A stretch of DNA of 64,000 nucleotides from Gordius sp. MW1 (Eukaryota > Nematomorpha > Gordioida > Gordea > Gordiidae): positions 19,650,575 to 19,714,574 of the forward strand of contig OZ038533.1 of assembly GCA_964036665.1 (NCBI GenBank). Reading direction: 5' to 3'. A model generated the notes under the pieces. The model saw only the letters and a program-made list of their open reading frames with translations, searched no databases and was not told the origin of the DNA. Positions 11,830 through 22,233 of this stretch are shown one piece after another. How positions within the stretch are numbered: position 1 is the first letter of the stretch; every line of letters starts with the position of its first letter. Made by a program: the position numbers and the translations under genes.

Positions 11830-11981
11830 GGTGCTTGCCACCTAAACATAATAGAGTGGCGACACCAATATGAGCTCGTTGAAAATGGATTTCTTAGGTC
11901 GCGAATGACTTGACTATTTACTTTTCAAGTACAGTGGGTTACTTTTCTACGAGCCCAAATAGGAATATATATATTACTAGA

Positions 11982-12600
11982 GCCGTGCACGGGCAAGCCC
12001 GATCCCGGCCCGATCGGATTTAGCGCCTGGCTCGGGCAGAATTTGATAAAATAAAATCGGTCGGGTAGGGCCTGGCCCGAGAACTAAAGCAAACTAATCT
12101 TTTATAAAATATGATTAAAATAAACTCAACTCGATGTTGAATGATTATCTCGCTAAGCGTTGATATGGCTTCCAAACTTCAGCTTTTTTCCCCTGTCTAC
12201 TATGATATAACTGACGTGAATTGCAAATCTTATTCTAGTATTTATATAGATTCATAGTAGCTATTAGAACTTTAAATATAAGATAAGTAAATATTTCAAA
12301 AAGTTTATTATTTGTAATTGTTAAAAAAATATATTTTAAAAAGTTAGATTTTTTGTTTTAAACTATTAGCTGAATAAATTGTAACGAGTGAAAATGGATT
12401 TTTTTTACAAACTTATCCTATTATAAATTGCGAGTAATAACAATCACATGCATTTTATATTTAGATGGTGAAATAATTTTAAAAAATATAATCTTTTAAA
12501 TTTTTTTTTTGAAAAATCGGGTCGGGCTCGGGTCGGATCAAAAATGAAAAAGTATTACGGGCTGGGGCCAAAGAAATTTCATTTTGCAGGGTTCTACGTA
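11982..12600. mobile_element. Candidate hAT-like GC-rich non-autonomous element
   Basis: Starts TAGAGCCGTGCACGGGCAAG, a typical hAT terminal pattern, followed by repeated CGGCCCGATCGG and CGGGTCGGG words. A second GC block (GGGTCGGGCTCGGGTCGG) lies near 12520. The right end near 12590 (rc TAGAACCCTGCAAAATG) is weak and no convincing target duplication was found. Confidence 0.45.
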
Positions 12601-13034
12601 TAGCCCATGATTCCGAGATATACAGGACTGTTGGCTGTATGATGGACCTATTGTACCTTTCTTGGGATGTCAAGTTTAAGTTTTACAATGGTAACTCGGA
12701 GACTTTTTTGTTTAATTATAAATATAATTGATGCAAATAACGTATTTTCCCTATAATATTACTTATAATAACTAATTAGATAAAAGATTATATTTGATGG
12801 CTTAATTGCATAATCATTTAAAATTTTTTAATTACTTTTTGGAATTTTGGTAAATTGTAATTTAGTTAACTTTATTAATAACTAGGTGAACCCGGCAAAC
12901 GTTGTTTTGCCATTTACCCGGGTGTATTAGCAGAATATATATTATCTTATAGATAAATTTCAATAGATTAAGAATATATCAAATATAATTGATAAGTGTT
13001 TATTATGCAAAGATTTTTAAACAAATAGTTAAAG
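12601..13034. other. AT-rich stretch, no gene seen
   Basis: No supported exon or element. The motif GGTGAACCCGGCAAAC near 12886 is unexplained. Confidence 0.35.
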
Positions 13035-13363
13035 AGGGTCCAAGGCCCAGACCCACCCAAGAGAGAAAACCTGGCCCCATGCCCCCCCCCCTTTGGCCCC
13101 CTGGCCCTTCAAGCAATTTTTTTTTAATTTTTTGTAATTAAGAAACAATATCATAATTATAATTATTTGTTTCTGAATAAAACTTTTAATTCTGAACTTA
13201 ATAATGTCCGAAGAACTGAGATATATCAACATTTATTGGCACTTTGCTAAAAGGATTTTCATTTTTCTCCTTATTTAACGCGCAAAAAATGACAAAATTA
13301 GATTCTTTAATTTTAGCCACGCAGGAGGGGACACGACCGTCCTATATTGACGTGAAAAATAAA
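13035..13363. repeat. Repeat unit, copy 1
   Basis: About 330 bp beginning with C-rich AAGGCCCAGACCCACC, then GGCCCCCTGGCCCTTCAAGC, AATTAAGAAACAATATC, TTTATTGGCACTTTG and AGCCACGCAGGAGGGGACAC, ending GACGTGAAAAATAA. It repeats in the same orientation at 13771-14070. Confidence 0.85.
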
Positions 13364-13770
13364 CCCTTAATTTTAAATATTTTTTAAAGGGCATGGGCAA
13401 AGGGCGCCTTAATTTATTAAAAGGTTTTAAAAGAATGTTGCAAAATAGTGGATCATTTATAAATTTTCATGCTCGTTAATCAAATAAAAATATCGCGCCT
13501 GCCTTTAAGATAAAATATAAATAAAAGGCGGATACGGATACGCATATAGTTTATTTAACGAAAAATAACAAATTATTGATATTTTTAAGATAAGGTGTGG
13601 CGTTGTGCAAAATTCTGCACCTTTGTTCTGCACCTTTGCCCCCTCCCCAAGCAAATTTTTTTAAGTCAAATTTACCTATAATCAAAAATTAATCATTAAA
13701 TTTTGGATACATTTTTTTAAAGCTATCGCTAGAGACCTACAAAATGGTATTTTTTGAGGTCATAGTCTGG
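13364..13770. other. Spacer between two direct repeats
   Basis: AT-rich; the phrase TTCTGCACCTTTG is locally duplicated at about 13612 and 13626. No gene. Confidence 0.4.
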
Positions 13771-14070
13771 CCCAAGGCCCCCCCCCCCCAAAGGAAAAAT
13801 CTTTGGCCCCCTGGCCCTTCAAGCAATTTTTTTGATATTTTTTTAATTAAGAAACAATATCTTAATTATATTTGTTTCTGAATAAAACTTTAATTCTGAA
13901 CTTAATAATGTCTAAGAACTGATATCAGCATTTATTGGCACTTTGTTAATAGTATTCATTTTTCTCCTTTTTTAACGCGCAAAAATGACAAAATTAGATT
14001 TTTTAATTTATTTAGCCACGCAGGAGGGGACACGACCGTCCTATAATAATAATTGACGTGAAAAATAAGC
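13771..14070. repeat. Repeat unit, copy 2
   Basis: Second, slightly diverged copy of the 13035-13363 unit, with the same C-rich head and the same end (CAGGAGGGGACACGACCGTC, then GACGTGAAAAATAA). Spacing between starts is about 736 bp. Confidence 0.85.
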
Positions 14071-14461
14071 AAAAAAATGACTTTGATATTCAATGTTTCA
14101 AATCGTAAAAAGTTTCCATTTTCCGCAGCACAAGCCTACATTTAGTGATGGTGATTTGCTCTAGTGAGCATTGCTCACTGTGAGCTCTGTCCCCTCACAA
14201 GCACTGTGTATCCTAATCTACTCATGAGTAGGATAGAGTATGAGATGAAAACGCTCGAGAGGCGAGGGGTAGTAGCAAATAGTAACTCATGTATAGAGCT
14301 GTGTGCCTGAGCAGCATTATAAGTTAACTAATAGTTTAATATGAGCAAATGCTATGAGCAAGCAGTTTCTCTAAGCTTGCTCATATCATCTCACATCACA
14401 TTATAATGTGATGTTTTGTTTTAATACATTCTGTTGTTCAACAATAATATGGCTATTTGCA
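14071..14461. other. Unassigned GC-balanced stretch left of the hAT element
   Basis: Rich in short inverted words (TGAGCATTGCTCA, ACTCATGAGT, CACATTATAATGTG). No open frame is supported. It could be an old non-autonomous element. Confidence 0.35.
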
Positions 14462-14715
14462 TAGGCGTAAGTAGAATTTCCTCAAGGCGGGGGGGGTGTT
14501 ATAAAATTTGTAAGATCAAATTTTTTTGTAACGATATTTCGGGGTTCTAAATGTTTTGTTTCCTAAAAGTGAAAGTGATATTCGCGTAAAAATAATAAAA
14601 TACAAAAAGTAAAATTCCAACAAATATTTTTTATAAATATAGAATGTAAAAATTATATAAATTGAAAATCATTAGAAGGGTTCTAATCTGAAAACCACCC
14701 CCTCCCTACGCCAAT
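14462..14715. mobile_element. CATGGGCGTAG-family MITE, diverged
   Basis: Begins GCATAGGCGTAAGTAG and ends ACCCCCTCCCTACGCCAATGGC. The AT-rich middle is longer than in sister copies. Confidence 0.6.
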
Positions 14716-14789
14716 GGCTATTTGTTATGGATTTATATTTTTTAAGGCGAATTTTTTTTGCAATTTTTTTTTGTATATGGCTAATATAC

Positions 14790-15365
14790 ATGCCAAAAAT
14801 TTATTTAAAGTATAAATTTTTGAATTTTCTATCTCACCCAGATGGTAATAATTTTTTTGACAATTTTAATATGGTTTAACTTTATATTTTATCTTTTTTA
14901 AGAACAGGTGTAAATGTTATAATTTTATTAAAGGTGCGAACTAATTTTTTTCTCGATTTTTATTATATATATCTTAAATGATTTTTAAGATTTATTTTTC
15001 ATAAATGGCGAAATTATGTTTTATTGTACAAATATTAATTTTGACATTTTTAATATGACTTTATGTTTCTAAATTTATATTAATAATATTTTTAGTTCAG
15101 GTCACAATGCAAAGTTTTATAAAAGGTGAAAAATTTCGCTATATAGAATATTCTATATAGATGGTTAAAATCTGTGTAGTGATTTCAAAATTTACGCCTT
15201 TATACATGCCAAATATGTTTTATTGTCTTAAATATAAATTTTTGAATATTCTGTTTCACCCATATGCTAGTAAATTTTTTGACATTTTTAATATGGTTTT
15301 TTAAGCCAGGTTACAATGTGATAATTTTATTAAAGGTGTGAATTTTGGCAAAAGATTTTGAAATT
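14790..15365. repeat. Degenerate tandem repeat, three units of about 200 bp
   Basis: Three units share TTTTGACA(A/T)TTTTAATATG, a CAGGT(G/C/T)ACAATG-type block, ATAATTTTATTAAAGGTG and (in two) TATCTCACCCAGATG / GTTTCACCCATATG. Starts are near 14814, 15020 and 15229. Confidence 0.7.
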
Positions 15366-15519
15366 TATTGTTTAAAACATGGCCGAAATATTTTTATTTA
15401 CATATAATTTATTTAGATATCTTATATCTCTTTTTAGTTAAAATTAAAGTATTGACACCAAATCAGCATACACATAAATTACAACTAATATTATGTAAAA
15501 TTAACATTTCCCCAAGACT

Positions 15520-17705
15520 TTACACACATAATTTGGGTAACCGTATTTGAGGACAAACGATTTTTTCTAGCCGTAGCAATATTCCTGCCAAGGAAAACAT
15601 TCGTTCACTCGGAACTGAAGTGGTGGACTGCCCTAAATAGTCTTTGGCCATTTTGCTGAGTGCGGGAAAGCGTGTCTCATTCATTTTCCACCATTCCAAC
15701 ACTGTATTCGTTGAAATGGGTGTCTCTTTCTCGTACTCTTGTAATTCATCACCATGTTCCCGCGACAACTAAGTTTGGCTAAAAAACGTTATATTTAGAA
15801 ATAGATAAATAATAAATTTACTTCCTTAAACGATCAAAATTGTCATCGTATAATCCTGACTCACAGTCTCCATTGGAAAAGGAATAACATCCATATAACT
15901 GAGATGTAACGATTTGAGTTTTTCATAATTAGCTATTAAAATAGAAACAATTTATATGTTTTGCATATTAAATTTACCTGCAGTATTAATCTCCGTTGGA
16001 AGAACGCTCTTCTTTATCCTCGGGTCTAAATACCCGGCGACATAGAAATTAAAGGTTTCGTATTCATTCAAATATTTAAGACATTTAAGGTGCATGACTT
16101 GACATGCATCTTGGAATATAGGATCAGCCAGAAGGATTTTTTCCTCTATTTGGTTATATAAATCCTTTATATTTTTTAAGGCCATGGCAATTGTGGGACT
16201 GGTATTGGAACTGATGAGATTCGTGACATTGTAGAACGGTAAAAAAACAACTCAATTTTTTCAATATATTGAATTCCTCCATCGATATTTGTATCTCTTC
16301 AGAGAGACTACAAAGTTCATTTATTTTTTGTGTAATTCTAAAATTAGTATATAAATTATACTATTATTTAATTATACTTTATTTATCAGGGTTAACGTGA
16401 GGTAGGTGCTATTCCACCTTGTTGAGACGTCAAGGGGGATTAAGGGTCCCGCAAGCCCTTTAAATTTTTGCAAAAACTGAGGGGATGTATGCAATTTGCG
16501 TACGAAATCATGGACTTTCTCCAAAGGAGAGAGTGATGCCAGGCCGGATCTTGCTATAATATTCACAGTATGGGCCAAACAACGAATGTTGTAACGTTTA
16601 TTTTGATGGGTATCTTTCAACAATTGTGCGATTTTTCGCGAAGCATTCACTAAATTACCCCCATTATCGTGTGTAATGGTGAGTAACTTTCAGGAGAGCT
16701 CATGCTCGTTTATAACCTTGAGAATGAGATTTCGAATATCCCCCGATCGATTTGGATAAGGGAAATCCACAAAAGCGAGTAAATATTTCTCCAGCTCCCA
16801 ATCCTCATTCACAAAATGCATTGTTATCGCACAAAAAGTTGTTGAATTTATTGCTGTCCACAAATCAGTACTGATACTGATTTTACTTTTAAGGGCCTGG
16901 ATTTTGATTTAATTTTATCTTTGATTCTTCCTATAGGGCTTTTAAATTGCTTATTGCCGTTTGACGCCACCATATTTTTGCCGTCTTATTGAGGTATGTA
17001 TAAGTATTTTTAAAAGTCACATCAGTAAATAAAGAGATTGGGAGGTAATTATCTACTATTACTTTCAAAATTTGCATATTTAAGTGTTTGTTTTCTTCTA
17101 AAGTCATTTTTTGAGCCAATAAGGCTTTTTTGTTCGATATTGTTTTCAATGTTAATAGCAGGATGATTTGTTTTAAAGTGTTTTCGCAAAGTCGCTTTTA
17201 ATTTTTGAATAAAAAATAAAACTTCTTAATATAATATATAATGTTGCGCTATTAATTAAAAATTAAAAAAAAAATTTGGTAGAGAAATATTAATCGCCCT
17301 CCCCCTAAATAAAATCATACACTAGACACAGTTATTTAATTAACATAAATAATTACAAATAGCCATATAGATAAATATATAAAATATTTTTTTAATTTAA
17401 TAAATATGGCCATGTCGGTGATCCAAAAATATGAAAATAGATCGCTTAAAACAATTTATATAAAAGTACTTATAGATGTGTTGCTGAAATATTTTCTGGA
17501 ATAGTCCTGGCAGGTCTTGTGTTCTTTGGTAGGGGTCAATGGAAATTTGGAATGTATTAAGCTTCTCCCTTGTTGTGCTTGTGGCTCTGGTGTCGACTAA
17601 TAATTGTAATATTATCTAACAAAATTATAAAATTACAGATCTCTCCTGAGGAACTTGTGAAGAAATCTCCAAAATTGACTCATCTCTTAATGAACTATTT
17701 GCCAT
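15520..17705 (-). mobile_element. Decayed hAT-family transposon (BED-finger transposase)
   Basis: The minus strand encodes in order: a 5' exon MANSSLRDESILEISSQVPQ (ATG at 17705) with a short intron; a BED-finger tail LRKHFKTNHP (about 17185); 17149-16931; a core with WTAINSTTFCAITMHF (about 16860) and CLAHTVNIIARSGLA to DVSTRWNSTYLTL (16650-16372); 16185-15952; and a C-terminal dimerisation segment with WWKMNETRFPALSKMAKDYL and STTSVPSERMFSLAG (15768-15520). This is the order of a hAT transposase. Several in-frame stops and gaps show it is inactive. Terminal inverted repeats and 8-bp duplications were not located. Confidence 0.88.
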
Positions 17706-18119
17706 AAAAATTTTTGGTTTAAGCGAATAGCAAAATGGGGAGAGAGGAGATCTTTTTAAAATAAGAATAACAACTTTTCATGCTATGAGAGATAGGGAGG
17801 AGGGGATAGGCGATATGTCACATAAGACATAAGTAATTAACACATTTGCTGAGCAGATTAAATGCGATATGTCACATAATTAATTAACACATCGTTGAGC
17901 AAAATGGATAAGCTACTTGCTATCAGCAATTGCTTACAAAACTACTTATATTTAAAGTTGTTAACAAGCTAATATTCCTACTGCTTGCTTGTATTTGCTG
18001 TTACAACTTAACCTCTTAAGCATTTTACCCCTTATCATGACAAAGCTTATGCGTCCGAGCACATATGCTAGCTAGGTGTTTACGTCCAAGTCGGAGCTTT
18101 AGAGCAACTTACTACTATA
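17706..18119. other. Right flank of the hAT element
   Basis: Contains a local duplication of GCGATATGTCACATAA (about 17811 and 17869). No coding sequence. Confidence 0.4.
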
Positions 18120-18360
18120 CCTGCATTTATCACACTACAAACGATAGATACGCAGTACGTCATGAGGTTGCGTTTGATTGACATTTAATTCAACGTCAAA
18201 ACGTATAAAACAAACTCGATCGAAAACTACTGGACCGATTTGGCTCGAACAAATCTTAAAACATGCTCCGGAGTGTCAGGAATAAACTGCCAAATTTTGA
18301 GCCAAATCGGTCTGGTAGTTTTCCAAAATTCGTGGCGGCATACACACACACATTGTTTCA
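18120..18360 (+). mobile_element. Helentron/HINE-like terminal region
   Basis: Carries GATAGATACGCAGTA, CGTCATGAGGT, GACATTTAATTCAACGTCAA and AACTACTGGACCGATTTGGC. The tetrad recurs inverted at 62790-63060. The 'CTGGACCGATTT' phrase is a known hallmark of Helentron-associated elements. A second, inverted GGACCGATTT-like word (AAATCGGTCT, 18304) and a CA run follow. Confidence 0.55.
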
Positions 18361-19372
18361 TTTTTATATATAAGATATATGCAGTGAAACAAAAGGGATT
18401 AACACCAGAGCCTTGCAAATATACTTTAAATCAAATACTTTTAGGGTCAAATTAGCCTATAAGCCTCAAGACCGCCCGATTATTATTTATTATTATTTGT
18501 GCTTTAATCAGGACTATATATATATATATTTAGCAATTTAACAAATTGTATTTATTATTTCAAAACAATTTCCATTATATTTATTACTTTGCATGTGTAA
18601 ACAATTAGAAGAAATCAGACAATAGTGTATAGGATTAAAAAATAATTTTCCAATTTTAATAAATAGGTTTATAAGCGCGTTTTAAATAAAATCTTTCTTA
18701 TTAAAGGACTCGGATTCGAAATTGTTTTTTAAGAATATTTTTTATATACTCAACTTTTCATTTATACGCCCAGCTAGGGGCTTCGCGCCCAGACCCCCGT
18801 TTCCTGGGGCTCCGCCCCCAGACCCCCGCTTAGCCAAGCACAGTGCCTGTCTCACTATCTCTGGTTTAAATTATCATACACCACGGTTATTGCATTTTTA
18901 TCTACGATAAACATAGACTAGAAAGACTGCTCATGCCATATAATGTTGCATATGGTTAACTGTGTGTCAAATTTTCCTCCATTTAGAAGAGTGTAACTGG
19001 TGTATTTTAACCATGAATTTTACCCTATAACAAGCAATTTACCTTCCTCACTAGTTTATATATTAAAACGAACGTCAATATATTATATTATACAAAATAT
19101 AGATGGCGCTATATTAACATACTTTAATCGCAGTTTTTACATTTTTTATTTTATGTATTGTGTAAATATATATATATATATATATATACATTTAAATATC
19201 AAAAAATAATGTGTTAAAAATTGAATTATGGCACCAAGGGGTTCGATTTCAAGTCGGTCCAATACAGTTGTTTATTCTTCACTATTGCACCACTATTATG
19301 AAAAATAGCACATAAATAATAAACGTCTCTTTAACATATAATTTAGAGGTAAATCGTTGATTTCAAGCGTTT
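18361..19372. other. AT-rich stretch with GC hairpins and a TA microsatellite
   Basis: Holds two GGGGCTTCGCGCCCAGACCCCC-like hairpins at 18773-18832 (same family as 5941-6085) and (TA)n runs at 18516-18529 and 19167-19187. No supported exon. The 3' UTR of the minus-strand Reeler gene should begin below 19373; an AATAAA on the minus strand lies near 19275. Confidence 0.5.
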
Positions 19373-20762
19373 TTACTGAAAGTTTATGGTTCCGGCGGCC
19401 ATAGTTAAAGCAATCCACAAAAATTTTAATCCCTGTAAATTTTCCTTGCTCCCATCGTGAGTTAACGCATTACCGTAGCTACAATTTAATAATTTAGTTC
19501 CTGGAGGTGGTTCAATAAATTCTCCTACTCTTTCACCCGTAAACATTGAGCGGGCTTGTAGCATGAATCCTTTAAACGAACCTCCCGTCATGAGAACTGT
19601 GTAGAAGGGGCACAAGTTAGGCTTAAAATTAATTTTAAACATGGAAAACATTAAAAAAATTTGTTTAATGCAACTAAATGGCCGCTATTATAACACTCAT
19701 CGCTTTGATTTGTGAATGGAATTATTTTATTTCACCAGAATAAAATTAATATTCAATAAAAACACTTTATTACAAAAATAAAACGACGCTAATATGTAAG
19801 AAAAGGCATTTTGTGGTAATCGATATTAATAAATCCTTATTAGAATGTCAAACTACTCATGTTATCAATATGGAATATGCTTCTATAGGTTATTTTAAAT
19901 TGTTTAGTCTTAATATCAATAAAATTAAAAATAATATATGTAGCAGTGTAAGAACAAGTTTTTAATATAGTAGTTTACACCCGGTATTATTTGCATATTT
20001 CATATATTCGCCTTATTTGCATAATACGTGTAATTTTGCTCAACATTGTGATATTCCCATAGTGTAGAATCATCATCTACTACGGTTAATTTGTACTGTT
20101 ACAAATTAAATAATGTTCTTGCTTATACTCAAATCAATTACGGACAATTGCAGTATTTTTTATATCAATCGTATGCTAGTTTATAATAAATGAAAGGCTT
20201 GAAACGGTGGGATTTAAATTAACTATGTTAGAAGGTTCAAGATACAGTCTTAAAATATAGGCATCTAGGGATGAATTTAACAAGTTACTTAAAATGGCGC
20301 ATTATAATAGCGTTTTTTCAAATATTTGCTGTTTTGCGAAATTCAATAATTAGGCACCAACTTTCAAAAACCTTTGGAAATTACTAAATTTTGAAATATT
20401 TTACTTAAAATAATATGAAACAAAATTTTTAGACTTTCATTTATCCCAATAGCATTCAATCAAACTTAATTTTTTGTGTCAAATTAAGACTTAATAACCT
20501 TTACATTGGAATATAACAAAGATGTGTATTTTTATTATAAATCATGAATGTTTCAATTTTTACCAGTAACTCTATCCCCTGAATCATATTTATCTGTAGA
20601 TGGGATAATTTTGAAAGGGATAGGCTGGTTAGGGTTTGCAATCGATTTTCCATGCTTATCAGCGTTTGGTTCTAGCGTCTCACATGAATCTAGGGGTGCC
20701 CCTTTTGGCCAAGAATGGATCACAGTAAACAAAAAATTGATATAGAGTATTGCAAACAACAT
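19373..20762 (-). CDS. Secreted Reeler-domain protein
   Basis: Two exons, 20564-20762 (ATG at 20762) and 19373-19596, joined in phase 1 by a 967-bp GT-AG intron; 140 aa. MLFAILYINFLFTVIHS is a signal peptide. The Reeler domain fills the rest: WPKGAPLDSCETL at its start, PFKIIPSTDKYDSGDRV, then across the junction GGSFKGFMLQARS, VGEFIEPPPGTKLLNCS, THDG and FLWIALTMAAGTINF. The two cysteines (DSC, LNC) are the pair expected to bond in this fold. The stop overlaps a possible splice donor (TTTCA|GTAAAA), so a further 3' exon cannot be excluded. The family includes insect defence proteins and ferric reductase-associated proteins; the precise role is unknown. An unexplained minus-strand exon-like frame with VVDDDSTLWEYHNVEQNY lies in the intron near 20100. 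Confidence 0.85.
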
Positions 20763-21289
20763 GTTAAGATAAGTAAGTTAGTTACACCTTAAAAAAATCA
20801 AGTATAAAAAAAATTAATAAGATACTAATTTAACTATTTTTTTGGTGGGATATTATTAACCTCCTTATGGTAAATTTCGAGGTAATTTCACTTTAAAGAG
20901 CATAGTAGATAAGAGAAAGCAATCCGATTACAACGGTCACTGTCACAAAAGTTAAGATTAAGTTTAATTTATTCAAACAAACACTACTTTTAGTAGCTTG
21001 ATATAAAAGCGCGTTTTGTTTATCTTATGATATTTTACAAATATGTGCCACGCGAAAAAGTTGGATGCCTACTTACACAATACCATGGTCGATCTTGAAT
21101 TGCACTCGATTCATATTAGCTTGCTATAGGTTGTGCCTTATACTTTGTATTTAAACACCACTTGTCATAAAGCTTACAATGAATAAAATATATAAAGTTG
21201 AAACAATTTTTTATGTAATATAAGTCATTTGAACTGGTTTATAAGAAATATAGAAACGTTTACTTCGAATTAACATAGATCAAGACAGG
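20763..21289. other. 5' flank of the Reeler gene
   Basis: Mostly non-coding. On the minus strand an ATG (about 21116) opens a short frame, MNRVQFKIDHGIV, that ends at a consensus donor GTAAGT; it could be a 5' exon but has no demonstrated partner. Confidence 0.35.
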
Positions 21290-21297
21290 GTCATAGA

Positions 21298-21446
21298 CAT
21301 GGGCGTAGGAGGAGGGCAGGGAGGACTTTAAACCAAATTTATTTTAAATTTAATATAAATATGGCTAAATTTTCAAAAAATTATCATTTTTTCTCTCCCT
21401 AAATTATCATTGCTCCCCTCTAATTCAAATCCTGGCTACGCCCATG
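21298..21446. mobile_element. CATGGGCGTAG-family MITE with exact 8-bp target duplication
   Basis: 149 bp. Begins CATGGGCGTAGGAGGAGG and ends CCTGGCTACGCCCATG. GTCATAGA occurs on both sides (21290-21297, 21447-21454). The exact 8-bp duplication assigns the family to hAT-type transposition. Confidence 0.88.
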
Positions 21447-21730
21447 GTCATAGAGTATCCCTCACAAAACGAATAAAATTTTTAGGTATTGTTTTAAATT
21501 TTAATTAAACGTGACCTGTCTTGAATAATTATTTGGAATTAATTTATATTTACTACCAAACAATTTTGTATACTAAACTAGCTTACATTTGTAACATTTG
21601 CATTTAGATGCAATTTCTGATCATTTTTTATACAAAATTTAATTTCTTTTTTTATATTAAGAACCTTTACTATAGTATTCACACTTTTCCCCTGTAAATT
21701 TAAATTTTATTGACATAAGGTATACTTTCA

Positions 21731-21872
21731 TAGGCGTAGCCAGCATTGAAATTAAAGGAGGGGAATAATAATTTAGAGAGGGGCGAAATGATCCTTTTTT
21801 GAAATTTTAGCCATCATTTTAATAAATTTTAACAAATTTTTAGATTTAGAGGTGGGCAGCCGCCCCCCTGAT
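21731..21872. mobile_element. CATGGGCGTAG-family MITE, truncated
   Basis: Begins CATAGGCGTAGCCAGCATTG and keeps the interior (AGAGGGGCGAAATGATC, GGGCAGCCGCCCCCCTG) but lacks the right terminus. Confidence 0.7.
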
Positions 21873-22233
21873 AATCATCAAAATAATTATTTGTAATAAG
21901 AAAACAGACAATTTTATGGCTCGTTTTAACGATAACTACCACCATTATAGTAATAATGTGCAAATCTAATAGGTTACATGTGAGAATGTTAAAAAATTAG
22001 TGGATAGATATAAAATTCATCGGACTTCTCTCTAAATTTTATTTTCAAACTTAGTATATATATATAGTTTAAATATAAATCTAAGCAAGATAATAAGACA
22101 AAATTGTTTTTATCTTAGTAAAAACTTTTGTTAATGCCGAAGTGTCTTAATAAAATATCTTTGTCTAATATATCTTAATTATTTTTAATGTTATTGTGTT
22201 TGATAACACAATTTTTGACTGTCCCAAGTCCGT
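21873..22233. other. AT-rich stretch left of the RTE element
   Basis: No supported gene or element. Confidence 0.35.
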
